64,000 nt of DNA from Paenibacillus wulumuqiensis (GCF_000971965.1 NZ_LAQP01000014.1:1-64000), one strand, 5' to 3'. Shown: positions 45,680-54,524, counted from the first letter of the stretch. Notes: generated from the letters alone by a model not told the origin. A program made the numbers and translations.

Positions 45680-46369
45680 ATGAGACCGACTATTCTAATT
45701 ATTGATGACGATGAGAAAATTATATCCATGCTCCGCCGGGGCCTGGCTTTTGAAGGGTACGAAGTGCTGACCGCATCCAATGGTGCGGAAGGGTTGAATC
45801 AAATGCTGGAAAATGATCCGGCGCTAATGGTATTGGATGTCATGATGCCGCAGGTGGATGGATTCGAAGTGTGCCGCCGCGTACGGGAAGCCGGCAGTTC
45901 GGTGCCGATCCTGATGCTGACCGCCAAGGACGAAGTGGAGAACCGGGTCAAGGGACTGGATGCCGGGGCTGATGATTATCTGGTCAAACCGTTCGCACTG
46001 GAGGAACTGCTGGCTCGGGTGCGCGCTCTGCTGCGCCGCAAACCGGATACGAACAATCCGAGCAGCAGCCGTCTGACGTTTGAAGATCTGAGTCTCGATC
46101 CGGATGCACGCGAAGTGATGCGAGACGGACAACGGCTGGAGCTGACAGCCAAGGAATTTGAACTGCTGCATCTGTTTATGCAGAATCCGAAGCGGGTGCT
46201 GTCGCGAGATCTGATTATGGATAAAATATGGGGATATGACTACAGCGGAGAGTCCAATGTGCTGGAAGTCTATATTGCCATGCTCCGCCAGAAAACAGAA
46301 GAGCACGGCGGCAAGCGGCTGATTCAGACGATTCGGGGCGCCGGTTATATTCTGAGAAGCAACAGCTGA
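45680..46369 (+). CDS. OmpR-family response regulator (CssR/MprA-like)
   Basis: 229 residues. Receiver with DDD (9-11), phospho-acceptor Asp53 in MVLDVMMPQVDG, switch Thr in LMLTAKDE and Lys in DYLVKPFALEEL. The C-terminal winged helix (about 132-228) has LTAKEFELLHLFMQ and RGAGYILRS. Cotranscribed with the kinase 16 bp downstream. Position beside htrA suggests control of the exported-protein quality response, as CssR does in Bacillus; this is an inference. Confidence 0.9.
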   Translation: MRPTILIIDDDEKIISMLRRGLAFEGYEVLTASNGAEGLNQMLENDPALMVLDVMMPQVDGFEVCRRVREAGSSVPILMLTAKDEVENRVKGLDAGADDYLVKPFALEELLARVRALLRRKPDTNNPSSSRLTFEDLSLDPDAREVMRDGQRLELTAKEFELLHLFMQNPKRVLSRDLIMDKIWGYDYSGESNVLEVYIAMLRQKTEEHGGKRLIQTIRGAGYILRSNS

Positions 46370-46385
46370 AGAAAGGACTAACAGT

Positions 46386-47981
46386 ATGTCAATACGCTTA
46401 AGACTGACAGTATGGTATTCCGGCATATTAGCGGTGACGTTGATGCTGTTCAGTGTTGCTATATATACCTTTGTTTACTTCAATACGTATCAGGAGCTGC
46501 GCAATCGGCTGAATGATCAGATCAGCCGCATACAGGTAGCGGTCAGTATGCCGGATAGCGAGGGGCATGTCGATATGGCCCCTTCGCGCAAAGATTATAA
46601 CCGCCTGCTGGAGTCGGGGTTCCGAATCAAGCTCGGAAATTATACGGACAGCAGTAAGGATATTTCATATAACGGGGGCTTCCTGGAGATTCCGGCAGCC
46701 AACAAAATCCCGGATGACCTCAGACAAATTGACTACAACGGACGTTCCTATCTGGTAGCCTATGCAGGTATTCCCGGTGCGATCGATGACGACGGAAAGG
46801 CACAGCTGCTCGGTGTATTGATCATCGCAGCAGACATGACGGATGCTCATCAGCTGTTTGACGACCTGCGGGTGACTCTGATCGTCGGGTCTCTGGCAAC
46901 GTTGTTTATCGCCTTTACGCTCGGTCTGTTCCTCGCCCGCAAATCGATGGCGCCGATCGGCAAAGTGATCAAGGCAGCCAATCAGATCCAGAACGGCAGA
47001 GACCTCAGTGTCCGTATTGATTATGATGGTCCCAACGATGAGATCGGTCAGCTGATCAGCACGGTCAACGGCATGCTCAGCCGGACAGAGACCTTTTACA
47101 AAGATCTGGCCGAAGCGTATACCGCGCAGCGCCGGTTCGTATCGGATGCATCGCATGAACTGCGTACACCGCTCACGACGATCCGTGGCAATGTCGATCT
47201 GCTGCAAAAGGCATGGAACAAAAAGCCGCATGAAGCGCCTCATCTGGATGAAGAGAGTCTCAAACAAATGTCTATGGAAGCGATCAATGATATTGCAGAC
47301 GAATCCAAGCGCATGAGCCGGCTCGTAAATGATATGCTGTCCCTGGCGAGAGCCGATGCCGGACAGATGATTGCCAAGGAGAGCTTGCCTGCAGCCGAAC
47401 TGGTGGAAGAAGTCGTGCGCCGTGCACAGTTTATACCTCATCGTGCCGACTGGCAGCCTGCCGATACGTCGAGCCTGCAGGAATACTTTATTTATGGCAA
47501 CAAGGACTATTTGCAGCAGATGCTGTTTATCTTTATTGAAAATGCGTTTAAATACACACCTGAGGGTATCGTATCGCTGGATACCGTGTTATACGAAGAT
47601 CAGATTGGTATCCGTATTACCGACTCCGGGATCGGGATGGATCAGGAAGAAGTACCGCATATTTTTGAACGCTTCTACCGGGCGGATGAGTCGCGCGGTG
47701 TAACGCCGGGAACCGGACTGGGATTATCGATCGCCAAATGGATTATCGATGAGCATGAAGGTTCGGTGGAAGTGATCACCGCTAAAGGCAAAGGAACCAC
47801 ATTCGTCATCTGGCTTCCGCTTGCGGCAGTACCGGTGGACGGACAGATTCTCCCGCGTACATTGGCACCGGAAGAAGAGATACTGGAAATACCGGAAATA
47901 AACAAGGAAGAAAAGAAATCTTCCAAAAGGGAATTCAGACGCAAGCCGTCGAAACCTGCCAAACCGGAAAAGCCGGAGTAG
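46386..47981 (+). CDS. Sensor histidine kinase (CssS-like)
   Basis: 531 residues. Two transmembrane helices (about 10-32 and 162-184) flank an extracytoplasmic sensor of about 130 residues. HAMP (about 185-240), HisKA with His257 in VSDASHELRTPLTTIRG, HATPase with NAFKYTPEG, DSGIGM and GTGLGLSIAK. The last 40 residues are a Lys/Pro/Glu-rich tail (ending KPAKPEKPE), unusual for this family. Partner of the upstream OmpR-type regulator. Confidence 0.92.
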   Translation: MSIRLRLTVWYSGILAVTLMLFSVAIYTFVYFNTYQELRNRLNDQISRIQVAVSMPDSEGHVDMAPSRKDYNRLLESGFRIKLGNYTDSSKDISYNGGFLEIPAANKIPDDLRQIDYNGRSYLVAYAGIPGAIDDDGKAQLLGVLIIAADMTDAHQLFDDLRVTLIVGSLATLFIAFTLGLFLARKSMAPIGKVIKAANQIQNGRDLSVRIDYDGPNDEIGQLISTVNGMLSRTETFYKDLAEAYTAQRRFVSDASHELRTPLTTIRGNVDLLQKAWNKKPHEAPHLDEESLKQMSMEAINDIADESKRMSRLVNDMLSLARADAGQMIAKESLPAAELVEEVVRRAQFIPHRADWQPADTSSLQEYFIYGNKDYLQQMLFIFIENAFKYTPEGIVSLDTVLYEDQIGIRITDSGIGMDQEEVPHIFERFYRADESRGVTPGTGLGLSIAKWIIDEHEGSVEVITAKGKGTTFVIWLPLAAVPVDGQILPRTLAPEEEILEIPEINKEEKKSSKREFRRKPSKPAKPEKPE

Positions 47982-48111
47982 ACATCTTTACCAACTGCAG
48001 GGAAGATGCCGATTGGAAGACGGTTCACCTTTCCTGCATACCTATTTATGGAGTATAATGGTGGTATTGCTTGAAGTGAAGCAAACCCCAGAAAGCAGGT
48101 GTTAAGCTCAT

Positions 48112-49086
48112 ATGGAAATTGTGAAAATTGCGCCACGTGGATACTGTTATGGTGTCGTTGACGCTATGGTGATTGCACAGCAGGCCGCACAGAACCTTGA
48201 TCTGCCGCGACCGATTTATATACTGGGCATGATTGTGCATAACAGTCATGTGACCAAAGCATTTGAGGATCAGGGCATTATCACACTGGATGGTCCCAAC
48301 CGGGTAGAGATTCTGGAGCAGGTGGATACCGGTACGGTGATCTTTACCGCCCATGGTGTATCTCCCGAAGTGCGTCGCCTGGCTCGTGAGAAAGGCCTGA
48401 CAACGGTCGATGCTACCTGTCCGGACGTAACACGTACCCATGATCTGATTCGTGACAAGACAGCTGAAGGCTATCAGGTTATCTATATCGGCAAAAAAGG
48501 ACACCCCGAACCGGAAGGTGCAATTGGTGTCGCACCGAATGATGTATTCCTGATCGAAAAGGAAGAAGAGATTGAGCAGTTGAATATTTCCGGCGAGCGT
48601 ATTCTGATTACCAATCAGACAACGATGAGCCAGTGGGATATTCGCATTATTATGAAGAAACTGCTGGAGAAGTTCCCGGGAGCCGAAGTTCATAATGAAA
48701 TCTGTCTGGCGACTCAGGTCCGTCAGGAAGCGGTCGCCGAGCAGGCAGGACAGGCAGAACTGGTCATCGTCGTCGGTGACCCGCGCAGTAATAACTCCAA
48801 CCGTCTGGCTCAGGTATCCGAGCAGATCGCCGGTGTAACCGCGTACCGCATCTCCGATATTACCGAGCTGAATCTGGAATGGCTCAAAGGCAAGTCTCGT
48901 GTAGCGGTAACGGCAGGAGCTTCCACCCCGACGCCGATCACCAAGGAAGTGATCAGTTATCTGGAGCAGTACGATAATAATGATCCATCGACCTGGGAGA
49001 TTGTGCGTACGGTGAATCCGAACCGTCTGCTTCCGCCGGTACGCGAGAAAAAAGGCAGAACAACCAATCAGCCGGTACGTCATTAA
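48112..49086 (+). CDS. ispH: 4-hydroxy-3-methylbut-2-enyl diphosphate reductase
   Basis: 324 residues. The three [4Fe-4S] cysteines are in [17 protein letters not shown] and HNEICLATQ. Conserved [14 protein letters not shown] and the TGAS-equivalent AGASTPTP are present. It makes IPP and DMAPP in the last step of the MEP pathway. The C-terminus has a short basic extension. Monocistronic, ended by a terminator. Confidence 0.95.
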   Translation: MEIVKIAPRGYCYGVVDAMVIAQQAAQNLDLPRPIYILGMIVHNSHVTKAFEDQGIITLDGPNRVEILEQVDTGTVIFTAHGVSPEVRRLAREKGLTTVDATCPDVTRTHDLIRDKTAEGYQVIYIGKKGHPEPEGAIGVAPNDVFLIEKEEEIEQLNISGERILITNQTTMSQWDIRIIMKKLLEKFPGAEVHNEICLATQVRQEAVAEQAGQAELVIVVGDPRSNNSNRLAQVSEQIAGVTAYRISDITELNLEWLKGKSRVAVTAGASTPTPITKEVISYLEQYDNNDPSTWEIVRTVNPNRLLPPVREKKGRTTNQPVRH

Positions 49087-49130
49087 TCGCGGATCGTCCG
49101 TTATGAAGTTCATTAATTTGTAAGAAAGAA

Positions 49131-49166
49131 GTGTCTGTTCTGCAAAAGAACAGGCACTTTTCTTTT
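49131..49166 (+). terminator. Intrinsic terminator after ispH
   Basis: GTGTCTGTTC (49131-49140) and GAACAGGCAC (49148-49157), followed by a T-rich tail. Confidence 0.88.
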
Positions 49167-49255
49167 ATTTTCGGGGCAATTATGTTTAGATAATACGTAT
49201 AAGTTTTTGCATTATGTAACAGCGTTACTTCTATTTAAATAGGGAATATACCGAC

Positions 49256-49284
49256 TTGACATGAAGGGTAATCTCTTGTATATT
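49256..49284 (+). promoter_or_regulatory. Strong predicted sigma-A promoter of the DAHP synthase leader
   Basis: TTGACA (49256-49261), 17 bases, TATATT (49279-49284). Transcription would begin near 49291, giving a leader of about 270 nt. Confidence 0.75.
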
Positions 49285-49290
49285 TGCTTT

Positions 49291-49559
49291 AGTGATTAAA
49301 AGCTAAAAAGCTTAAAAGCGAACAAGTGTTAAAGTTAGGTGTGAAAGTCTGTCATTAAAGTTATGACAGCCCGCCCGCAGAGCGCTTTAGGCTGTATCTG
49401 CGACCTGTCTTACAAGCTGGAGGATTCTATCATAAGCTGTACTTTAGAAGTATCCAGATTATTCAAGTTAGCAAAGAGTCGAAGATATCCGGCTGACTGT
49501 CCTGCCGGATCATAGAGCTTGGCCCATCATTAATTTCAAACGAGAAAGGAAGAATATAT
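49291..49559 (+). promoter_or_regulatory. Long structured 5' leader of the DAHP synthase gene, type unassigned
   Basis: About 270 nt between predicted start and start codon. Clear elements are the hairpin CTGTCAT/ATGACAG (49349-49369), an AAGCT-rich early tract, and ATCCGG/CCGGAT (49487-49510). No T-box motif, SAM motif or terminator U-run is seen. A 50-codon frame from ATG 49363 lacks a ribosome-binding site. It could be a regulatory RNA of an unrecognised class or simply a long untranslated region. Confidence 0.4.
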
Positions 49560-50624
49560 ATGATCGCTATCGTATCCAAACAGGCTGCACGTGAGCAGCT
49601 GAATCGCATTGTCGAAGTTATTGAGCAGGAGGGTGTACAGGCGCATGTGTCCCATGCATCCGATCATACGGTGGTCGGCATGATCGGCACGGTCAAGCCT
49701 GCGCTGGTAGAGCGTCTGCAGCAGCTACCCGGTGTGGAAAAGGTAGAGAAAGTATCCAAATCGTACAAACTGGCCAGCCGTGAATTTCATCCGGAAAACA
49801 CGGTAATCCAGATAGGTGATGTCAAAATCGGCGGCGGTGAACTCGTGGTCATGGGCGGTCCGTGCGCAGTCGAATCCGCAGAACAGATCGATGAAATTGC
49901 AAGGCTCGTCAAGGCGGCAGGAGGACAGGTGCTGCGCGGCGGTGCGTTTAAACCACGTACCGGACCATACAGCTTCCAGGGAGTCGGCGTTGAAGGATTG
50001 ATCATGATGGCTGAAGCAGGCAAAAAGCACGGCCTACTGACCATTACGGAAGTGATGACACCGGAATACGTGGATATCTGCGCCGAATACGCCGATATTC
50101 TGCAGGTGGGTACACGTAATATGCAGAATTTTGATCTGCTGCGCAAGCTGGGCGAAGTCCGCAAACCGGTACTGCTCAAGCGCGGGTTCAGTGCGACCTA
50201 TGATGAGCTGCTGAATGCGGCCGAATACATTCTTGCCGGCGGCAATCCGGACGTAATGCTGTGCGAGCGTGGCATACGTACGTTTGAGTCCTACACACGC
50301 AATACGCTGGATCTGTCGGCTATCCCTGTCCTGCAGCATCTCAGCCATCTGCCGGTCATTTCCGATCCAAGTCATGGCACCGGACGGCGCGAGCTGGTGG
50401 AGCCGATGACCCGCGCTTCCGTAGCTGCCGGCGCAGATGGTCTGATTATTGAGATGCATACGGACCCGGACAACTCCATGACCGGTGACGGTGTGCAGTC
50501 CCTTTTCCCGGATCAATTCGCTCGTCTGCTGCGTGAACTGGAACGGCTGTCTCCGATCATTGGCAAGAGCTTTGCCACGCCCAAAGCACCGGCAGAATCG
50601 TTTATTCCGCAGCTGCAGCCTTAA
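49560..50624 (+). CDS. aroF: 3-deoxy-7-phosphoheptulonate synthase (DAHP synthase), type I beta
   Basis: 354 residues. An N-terminal ferredoxin-like regulatory domain (1-70) precedes the KDO8PS-like TIM barrel with GGPCAVES, LRGGAFKPRTGPYSFQG, QVGTRNMQNFDLL, LKRGFSAT and DPSHGTGRR. It condenses PEP and erythrose 4-phosphate, entering the shikimate pathway. The N-terminal domain of this subtype binds aromatic amino acids for feedback control. ATG 49560 follows AAAGGAAG. Monocistronic. Confidence 0.94.
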   Translation: MIAIVSKQAAREQLNRIVEVIEQEGVQAHVSHASDHTVVGMIGTVKPALVERLQQLPGVEKVEKVSKSYKLASREFHPENTVIQIGDVKIGGGELVVMGGPCAVESAEQIDEIARLVKAAGGQVLRGGAFKPRTGPYSFQGVGVEGLIMMAEAGKKHGLLTITEVMTPEYVDICAEYADILQVGTRNMQNFDLLRKLGEVRKPVLLKRGFSATYDELLNAAEYILAGGNPDVMLCERGIRTFESYTRNTLDLSAIPVLQHLSHLPVISDPSHGTGRRELVEPMTRASVAAGADGLIIEMHTDPDNSMTGDGVQSLFPDQFARLLRELERLSPIIGKSFATPKAPAESFIPQLQP

Positions 50625-50681
50625 TCGATAGCTGCATCTATTTCTGTAAGATAAATTAATTGTAAATCAACTCATTTTTAA

Positions 50682-50714
50682 AAGGCCGGTATCCATCAGG
50701 AATCGGTCTTTTTG
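50682..50714 (+). terminator. Intrinsic terminator after aroF
   Basis: GGCCGGTATCC and GGAATCGGTC form an imperfect stem followed by T5. Confidence 0.65.
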
Positions 50715-50751
50715 GCATGGATCTCTCCAGGATTGAGCAGGTGGGAAACGC

Positions 50752-50868
50752 ATGGATTCACCGGCAGCAGCAGAAAATTTAGACGCTGTTGCCAAGTATG
50801 ATAAAGCCGTGCTGCTGCTGGGGGCAGCGTCGATTGAACCGGAAAATATTAAAAAGCGGTACTTGTAG
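50752..50868 (+). CDS. Possible 38-residue small ORF
   Basis: ATG 50752 lies 6 nt behind AGGTGGG (50739-50745) and opens a frame MDSPAAAENLDAVAKYDKAV ending in IKKRYL. The composition is coding-like (GC-rich third positions, Ala-rich helix), but there is no known homologue and it follows a terminator closely. It may be a real small protein or a gene remnant. Confidence 0.3.
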   Translation: MDSPAAAENLDAVAKYDKAVLLLGAASIEPENIKKRYL

Positions 50869-50990
50869 TTTCCGTGCAGATGAAGTATGATGCCTTTTAA
50901 ACATTGATTCGACGCGTTAAAGCATGGTGGTAATACAGTATTTCTGGAGCAGAATTGACGAGCCGAATTCTTTTTTGGTAAGCTGTAATG

Positions 50991-51007
50991 TGTAAGTATA
51001 TCTTACA
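50991..51007. promoter_or_regulatory. GlnR/TnrA-type nitrogen control box upstream of glnA
   Basis: TGTAAGTATATCTTACA is a 17-bp palindrome that fits the GlnR/TnrA consensus TGTNA-N7-TNACA exactly. It is centred about 73 bp upstream of the predicted glnA transcription start. Confidence 0.8.
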
Positions 51008-51023
51008 TTGAATCCAGAAATAT

Positions 51024-51065
51024 CTGACATGGCTATTGACGATGTCAGGTTTTAAGTTTTATAAT
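51024..51065 (+). promoter_or_regulatory. Predicted glnA promoter with an overlapping dyad
   Basis: TTGACG (51036-51041), 18 bases, TATAAT (51060-51065). The -35 lies inside a CTGACAT/ATGTCAG inverted repeat (about 51024-51048), so a regulator could occlude it. Downstream in the leader, GAACATT/AATGTTC (51091-51123) forms another dyad or hairpin. Confidence 0.6.
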
Positions 51066-51147
51066 GACGAAAGAAAAAAAACGAGAAAATGAACATTGTA
51101 CATCAGAAAAAGTTGTAATGTTCGGAAATTTGGGGAGGAAAGTACAA

Positions 51148-52572
51148 ATGCCGGTAGAAAATGTATTGAAACTCGCACAAGAAAACAATATTGAGTGGTT
51201 TGATTTCCGTTTTGTGGATTTGTCTGGACGTGCACACCATATCTCTTTGCCAGCTTCTGAAGTGGATGAGGAGACTTTTGTAAATGGTGTAGCTTTTGAT
51301 GGTTCTTCCATTCCTGGTTTCCGCGGAATCGAAGAATCGGATATGGTCATGATGCCAGATCCCGAATCCGTATTCGTTGATCCGTTTACCGCTCACCCAA
51401 CACTGAACGTAATGTGCAATATCTACACACCGGACGGAGATCGCTATGAGCGTGACCCTCGCGGCATTGCTGAGAAAGCAGAAGAGTATCTGCAATCCAG
51501 CGGTGTAGGTACGGCGGCGTTCTTTGCCCCTGAATCCGAATTTTTCATCTTCGACGATGTTCGTTATCATAGCGGCATGAATCAATCTACATACTCTGTA
51601 GATTCCAACGAAGCTTTCTGGAACAGCAACCGCACTGAAGAAGGCGGCAACATGGGCTTCAAAATCCGTAAAAAAGGCGGATATGTACCTGTAGCTCCGG
51701 TAGACTCCCAGCAGGATATCCGCAGTGAAATGTGTCGTCTGCTTGAAGAAGCGGGCCTCAAAATCGAGCGTCATCACCACGAAGTGGCGACTGCCGGCCA
51801 GGCGGAGATCAACTTCCGCTTTGACACACTGCGCTGCACAGCAGACAACCTGCTGAAATACAAATACATCGTGCATAACACCGCACAACAATACGGCAAA
51901 ACAGCAACATTCATGCCGAAGCCGCTGTTTGGCGACAACGGTAGCGGAATGCACGTTCACCAATCGATCTTTGACGGTGACAAGCCGCTGTTCTTCGAAA
52001 AAGGCGGCTATGCCAACCTGAGCGAAATGGCACTGCATTACCTGGGCGGTATCCTGTACCATGCTCCGGCCTTGATCGCACTGACCAACCCGAGCACCAA
52101 CTCGTTCAAACGTCTCGTTCCTGGTTACGAAGCACCGGTTAACCTCGTATTCTCCAAAGGTAACCGTTCTGCAGCGGTGCGTATCCCTATCGCTTCCGTT
52201 ACACCAAAAGGCTGTCGTATCGAATTCCGTACACCGGATTCCACGGCTAACCCTTACCTGGCCTTCTCCGCGATGCTGATGGCAGGTCTGGATGGCATTA
52301 AGAAGAAAATGGACCCTCGTGAACTCGGATACGGTCCTTTTGACAAAAACATCTACGAGCTGTCTGATGAAGACAAAGCAGGCATTCGCAGTGTACCGGC
52401 TTCCCTGGAGGAAGCACTGGACGAACTCGAGAAAAACCACGAGTTCCTGACAGAAGGTGGCGTATTCACCAAAGACTTCATCGTCAACTACATTGCCTTC
52501 AAACGTGCTGAAGCCAAAGATGTAGCCATCCGTGTACATCCACACGAATTCAGCCTGTACTACGATTGCTAA
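51148..52572 (+). CDS. glnA: Glutamine synthetase, GSI-beta type
   Basis: 474 residues, against 444 for the GSI-alpha GlnA of Bacillus. Conserved sites are FDGSSIPGFRGIEESDM, PESEFFIFDDVRYHSG, GGYVPVAPVDSQQDIRSEM, HHHEVATAGQAEI, NGSGMHVHQS and RLVPGYEAPVNL. The middle insert and the C-terminal FSLYYDC follow the proteobacterial/actinobacterial GSI-beta pattern. Tyr403 in KNIYELSDED sits where the adenylylated Tyr397 of the E. coli enzyme lies. ATG 51148 follows GGGGAGG (51131-51137); a longer frame to 51064 crosses the promoter and is rejected. It makes glutamine from glutamate, ammonia and ATP. No glnR precedes it. A GlnR/TnrA box upstream implies nitrogen control. Confidence 0.94.
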   Translation: MPVENVLKLAQENNIEWFDFRFVDLSGRAHHISLPASEVDEETFVNGVAFDGSSIPGFRGIEESDMVMMPDPESVFVDPFTAHPTLNVMCNIYTPDGDRYERDPRGIAEKAEEYLQSSGVGTAAFFAPESEFFIFDDVRYHSGMNQSTYSVDSNEAFWNSNRTEEGGNMGFKIRKKGGYVPVAPVDSQQDIRSEMCRLLEEAGLKIERHHHEVATAGQAEINFRFDTLRCTADNLLKYKYIVHNTAQQYGKTATFMPKPLFGDNGSGMHVHQSIFDGDKPLFFEKGGYANLSEMALHYLGGILYHAPALIALTNPSTNSFKRLVPGYEAPVNLVFSKGNRSAAVRIPIASVTPKGCRIEFRTPDSTANPYLAFSAMLMAGLDGIKKKMDPRELGYGPFDKNIYELSDEDKAGIRSVPASLEEALDELEKNHEFLTEGGVFTKDFIVNYIAFKRAEAKDVAIRVHPHEFSLYYDC

Positions 52573-52614
52573 TTCGCTGATTCAATCTATTTCAACTAAA
52601 CCTTCTGGTTTTAG

Positions 52615-52648
52615 AATCCTCCGGAACTGCTGCTCCGGAGGATTTTTT
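52615..52648 (+). terminator. Intrinsic terminator after glnA
   Basis: AATCCTCCGGA and TCCGGAGGATT are perfect complements, then T-run. Confidence 0.92.
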
Positions 52649-52807
52649 AAATGAAATAAATATATGGTCCTACAAAGTACCATAGTGACAAAAGCACTTG
52701 CCCGCCCCGGGAATTGCTGATATCATATCGATAATTATCACAAACCTGACATCATCATATTAACGGATTAAAGGTGCAACGCTGAATTGAAAGGGTGGAG
52801 AAAAGAG

Positions 52808-53896
52808 ATGACCAAGAGAGCTTATAATTTTAATGCCGGACCGGCTGCGCTGCCGCTGGAAGTGCTGGAACGCGCGCAGAAAGAGTTTGTAGACTATCAG
52901 GGTACCGGAATGTCCATCATGGAGATGTCTCACCGTGGTGCCGTCTATGAGGCCGTACATAATGAAGCACAGCAGCGTCTGTTATCTCTGCTGGGTAATC
53001 CGGAAGGGTTCAAAGTGTTGTTCTTGCAGGGCGGCGCAAGCACGCAGTTTGCCATGCTGCCGATGAACCTGCTCGGTGAAGGTCAGACAGCCAGCTATGT
53101 TGCTACAGGCAGCTGGGCGGACAAGGCGATCAGCGAAGCCAAGCTGATCGGTGAGACGCATGTGGCGGCTTCCTCGGAAGCGCAGAACTATATGCAGATC
53201 CCTGCATTGGAAGATATTCAAATCCCCGATAATGCGGCATACCTGCATGTTACTTCCAATGAGACGATCGGCGGTATCCAGTACAAGCAGTTCCCGGATA
53301 CCGGTAATGTGCCGCTGATCGTGGATATGTCCAGCGATATCTTGAGCCGTCCGCTTGATATGAGTCAGTTCGGTATGATCTATGCCGGTGCTCAGAAGAA
53401 TCTGGGACCTTCCGGGGTGACTGTTGTGATAGCAAGAGAAGAACTTCTCTCCGATTCACCGAAAAGTATTCCGACCATTATGCGCTACAGCACACATCTC
53501 AAAAACAATTCCCTCTATAATACACCGCCTTCCTTTGCCATCTATATGGTCAACGAAGTGCTCAAGTGGATCGAGGAGCAGGGCGGCCTGGAAGGCGTAG
53601 CCCGCAATAACAAGCGCAAGGCTTCGCTGATCTATGATGCGATCGATCAGAGCGGCAGCTTCTACAAGGGAGCGGCAGAGACGTCCAGCCGCTCGAATAT
53701 GAACATTACATTCCGTCTGCCTTCCGAGGAGCTGGACAAGGCGTTTGCCAAGGCTTCGGAACAGGCCGGATTTGTCGGTCTCAAAGGTCACCGCAGCGTT
53801 GGCGGTCTGCGTGCCTCGATCTATAATGCGGTTCCATACGCGAGCTGTGAGGCACTGGTGGAATTCATGAAAGATTTCCAAGCGAAAAATAGTTAA
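52808..53896 (+). CDS. serC: Phosphoserine aminotransferase
   Basis: 362 residues, class V aminotransferase. The N-terminus NFNAGPAALPLEVLE is diagnostic. The PLP lysine is in YAGAQKNLGPSGVTVV, and conserved GTGMSIMEMSHR and GHRSVGGLRASIYNA are present. It converts 3-phosphohydroxypyruvate and glutamate to phosphoserine in serine synthesis, and also serves pyridoxine synthesis. Start at 52808, close behind GGTGGAG; the frame extends to 52787. Monocistronic; serA is not adjacent. Confidence 0.96.
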   Translation: MTKRAYNFNAGPAALPLEVLERAQKEFVDYQGTGMSIMEMSHRGAVYEAVHNEAQQRLLSLLGNPEGFKVLFLQGGASTQFAMLPMNLLGEGQTASYVATGSWADKAISEAKLIGETHVAASSEAQNYMQIPALEDIQIPDNAAYLHVTSNETIGGIQYKQFPDTGNVPLIVDMSSDILSRPLDMSQFGMIYAGAQKNLGPSGVTVVIAREELLSDSPKSIPTIMRYSTHLKNNSLYNTPPSFAIYMVNEVLKWIEEQGGLEGVARNNKRKASLIYDAIDQSGSFYKGAAETSSRSNMNITFRLPSEELDKAFAKASEQAGFVGLKGHRSVGGLRASIYNAVPYASCEALVEFMKDFQAKNS

Positions 53897-53936
53897 GCGG
53901 AGCAACTTTTACCTCTATATTTGCGTAAATTAGGTA

Positions 53937-53964
53937 AAGCCTTCCCGTAAGGGAAGGCTTTTTT
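53937..53964 (+). terminator. Intrinsic terminator after serC
   Basis: AAGCCTTCCC, loop GTAA, GGGAAGGCTT and T-run. Confidence 0.92.
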
Positions 53965-54059
53965 AAAAAAAATTCAACTATTTTTTGTCAAAAGCTGTCG
54001 CAATTTACCGAGATAGGTTATAATCAAAAAGTACTATGAAATAAGGTGGAAACAGAACT

Positions 54060-54524
54060 ATGGCACTACACATTGTATTGGTGGAACCAGAGATACCAGC
54101 TAACACCGGAAATATTGCCAGAACATGCGCAGCTACAGGAATTTACCTGCATCTTGTACGTCCTTTAGGCTTCAGAACAGACGATGCTACTCTAAAAAGA
54201 GCAGGTCTCGATTACTGGCATGCTGTCAATATTGAGTATCATGACTCATTTGAAGAAGTACAAAAGACCTATAAAGGACATCGCTTTTTCTATGCAACTA
54301 CAAAAGCTAAAAACAGATACTCTGATTTTAAGTTTCAAGATGGTGACTTTTTTGTATTTGGCAAAGAAACCAAGGGATTGCCGCCCGAGCTAATCGCAGC
54401 TAATCCGGATACTGCCATGAAAATGCCGATGACCGATAATGTACGCTCGCTGAATCTTTCGAATTCGGCAGCCATTATTGTGTATGAGGCGCTTCGTCAA
54501 CTGGACTTCCCGGGGATGAAGTAA
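54060..54524 (+). CDS. trmL: tRNA (cytidine/uridine-34-2'-O)-methyltransferase
   Basis: 154 residues, minimal SPOUT methyltransferase. N-terminal VLVEPEIPANTGNIARTCAA, the SAM-knot segments FGKETKGLPPELI, and MPMTDNVRSLNLSNSAAIIVYEALRQ are classic TrmL/CspR blocks. It methylates the ribose at the tRNA-Leu wobble base. The DNA is more AT-rich than the flanking genes in its first half. Confidence 0.94.
   Translation: MALHIVLVEPEIPANTGNIARTCAATGIYLHLVRPLGFRTDDATLKRAGLDYWHAVNIEYHDSFEEVQKTYKGHRFFYATTKAKNRYSDFKFQDGDFFVFGKETKGLPPELIAANPDTAMKMPMTDNVRSLNLSNSAAIIVYEALRQLDFPGMK

Noticed and set aside
49363-49515. 50-codon ORF in the aroF leader as a leader peptide
   Set aside because: No ribosome-binding site and no run of Phe, Tyr or Trp codons; kept only as part of the leader description.
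51064-51147. Longer N-terminus for glnA
   Set aside because: It would start at the promoter -10 region and precede the clear GGGGAGG site of ATG 51148.
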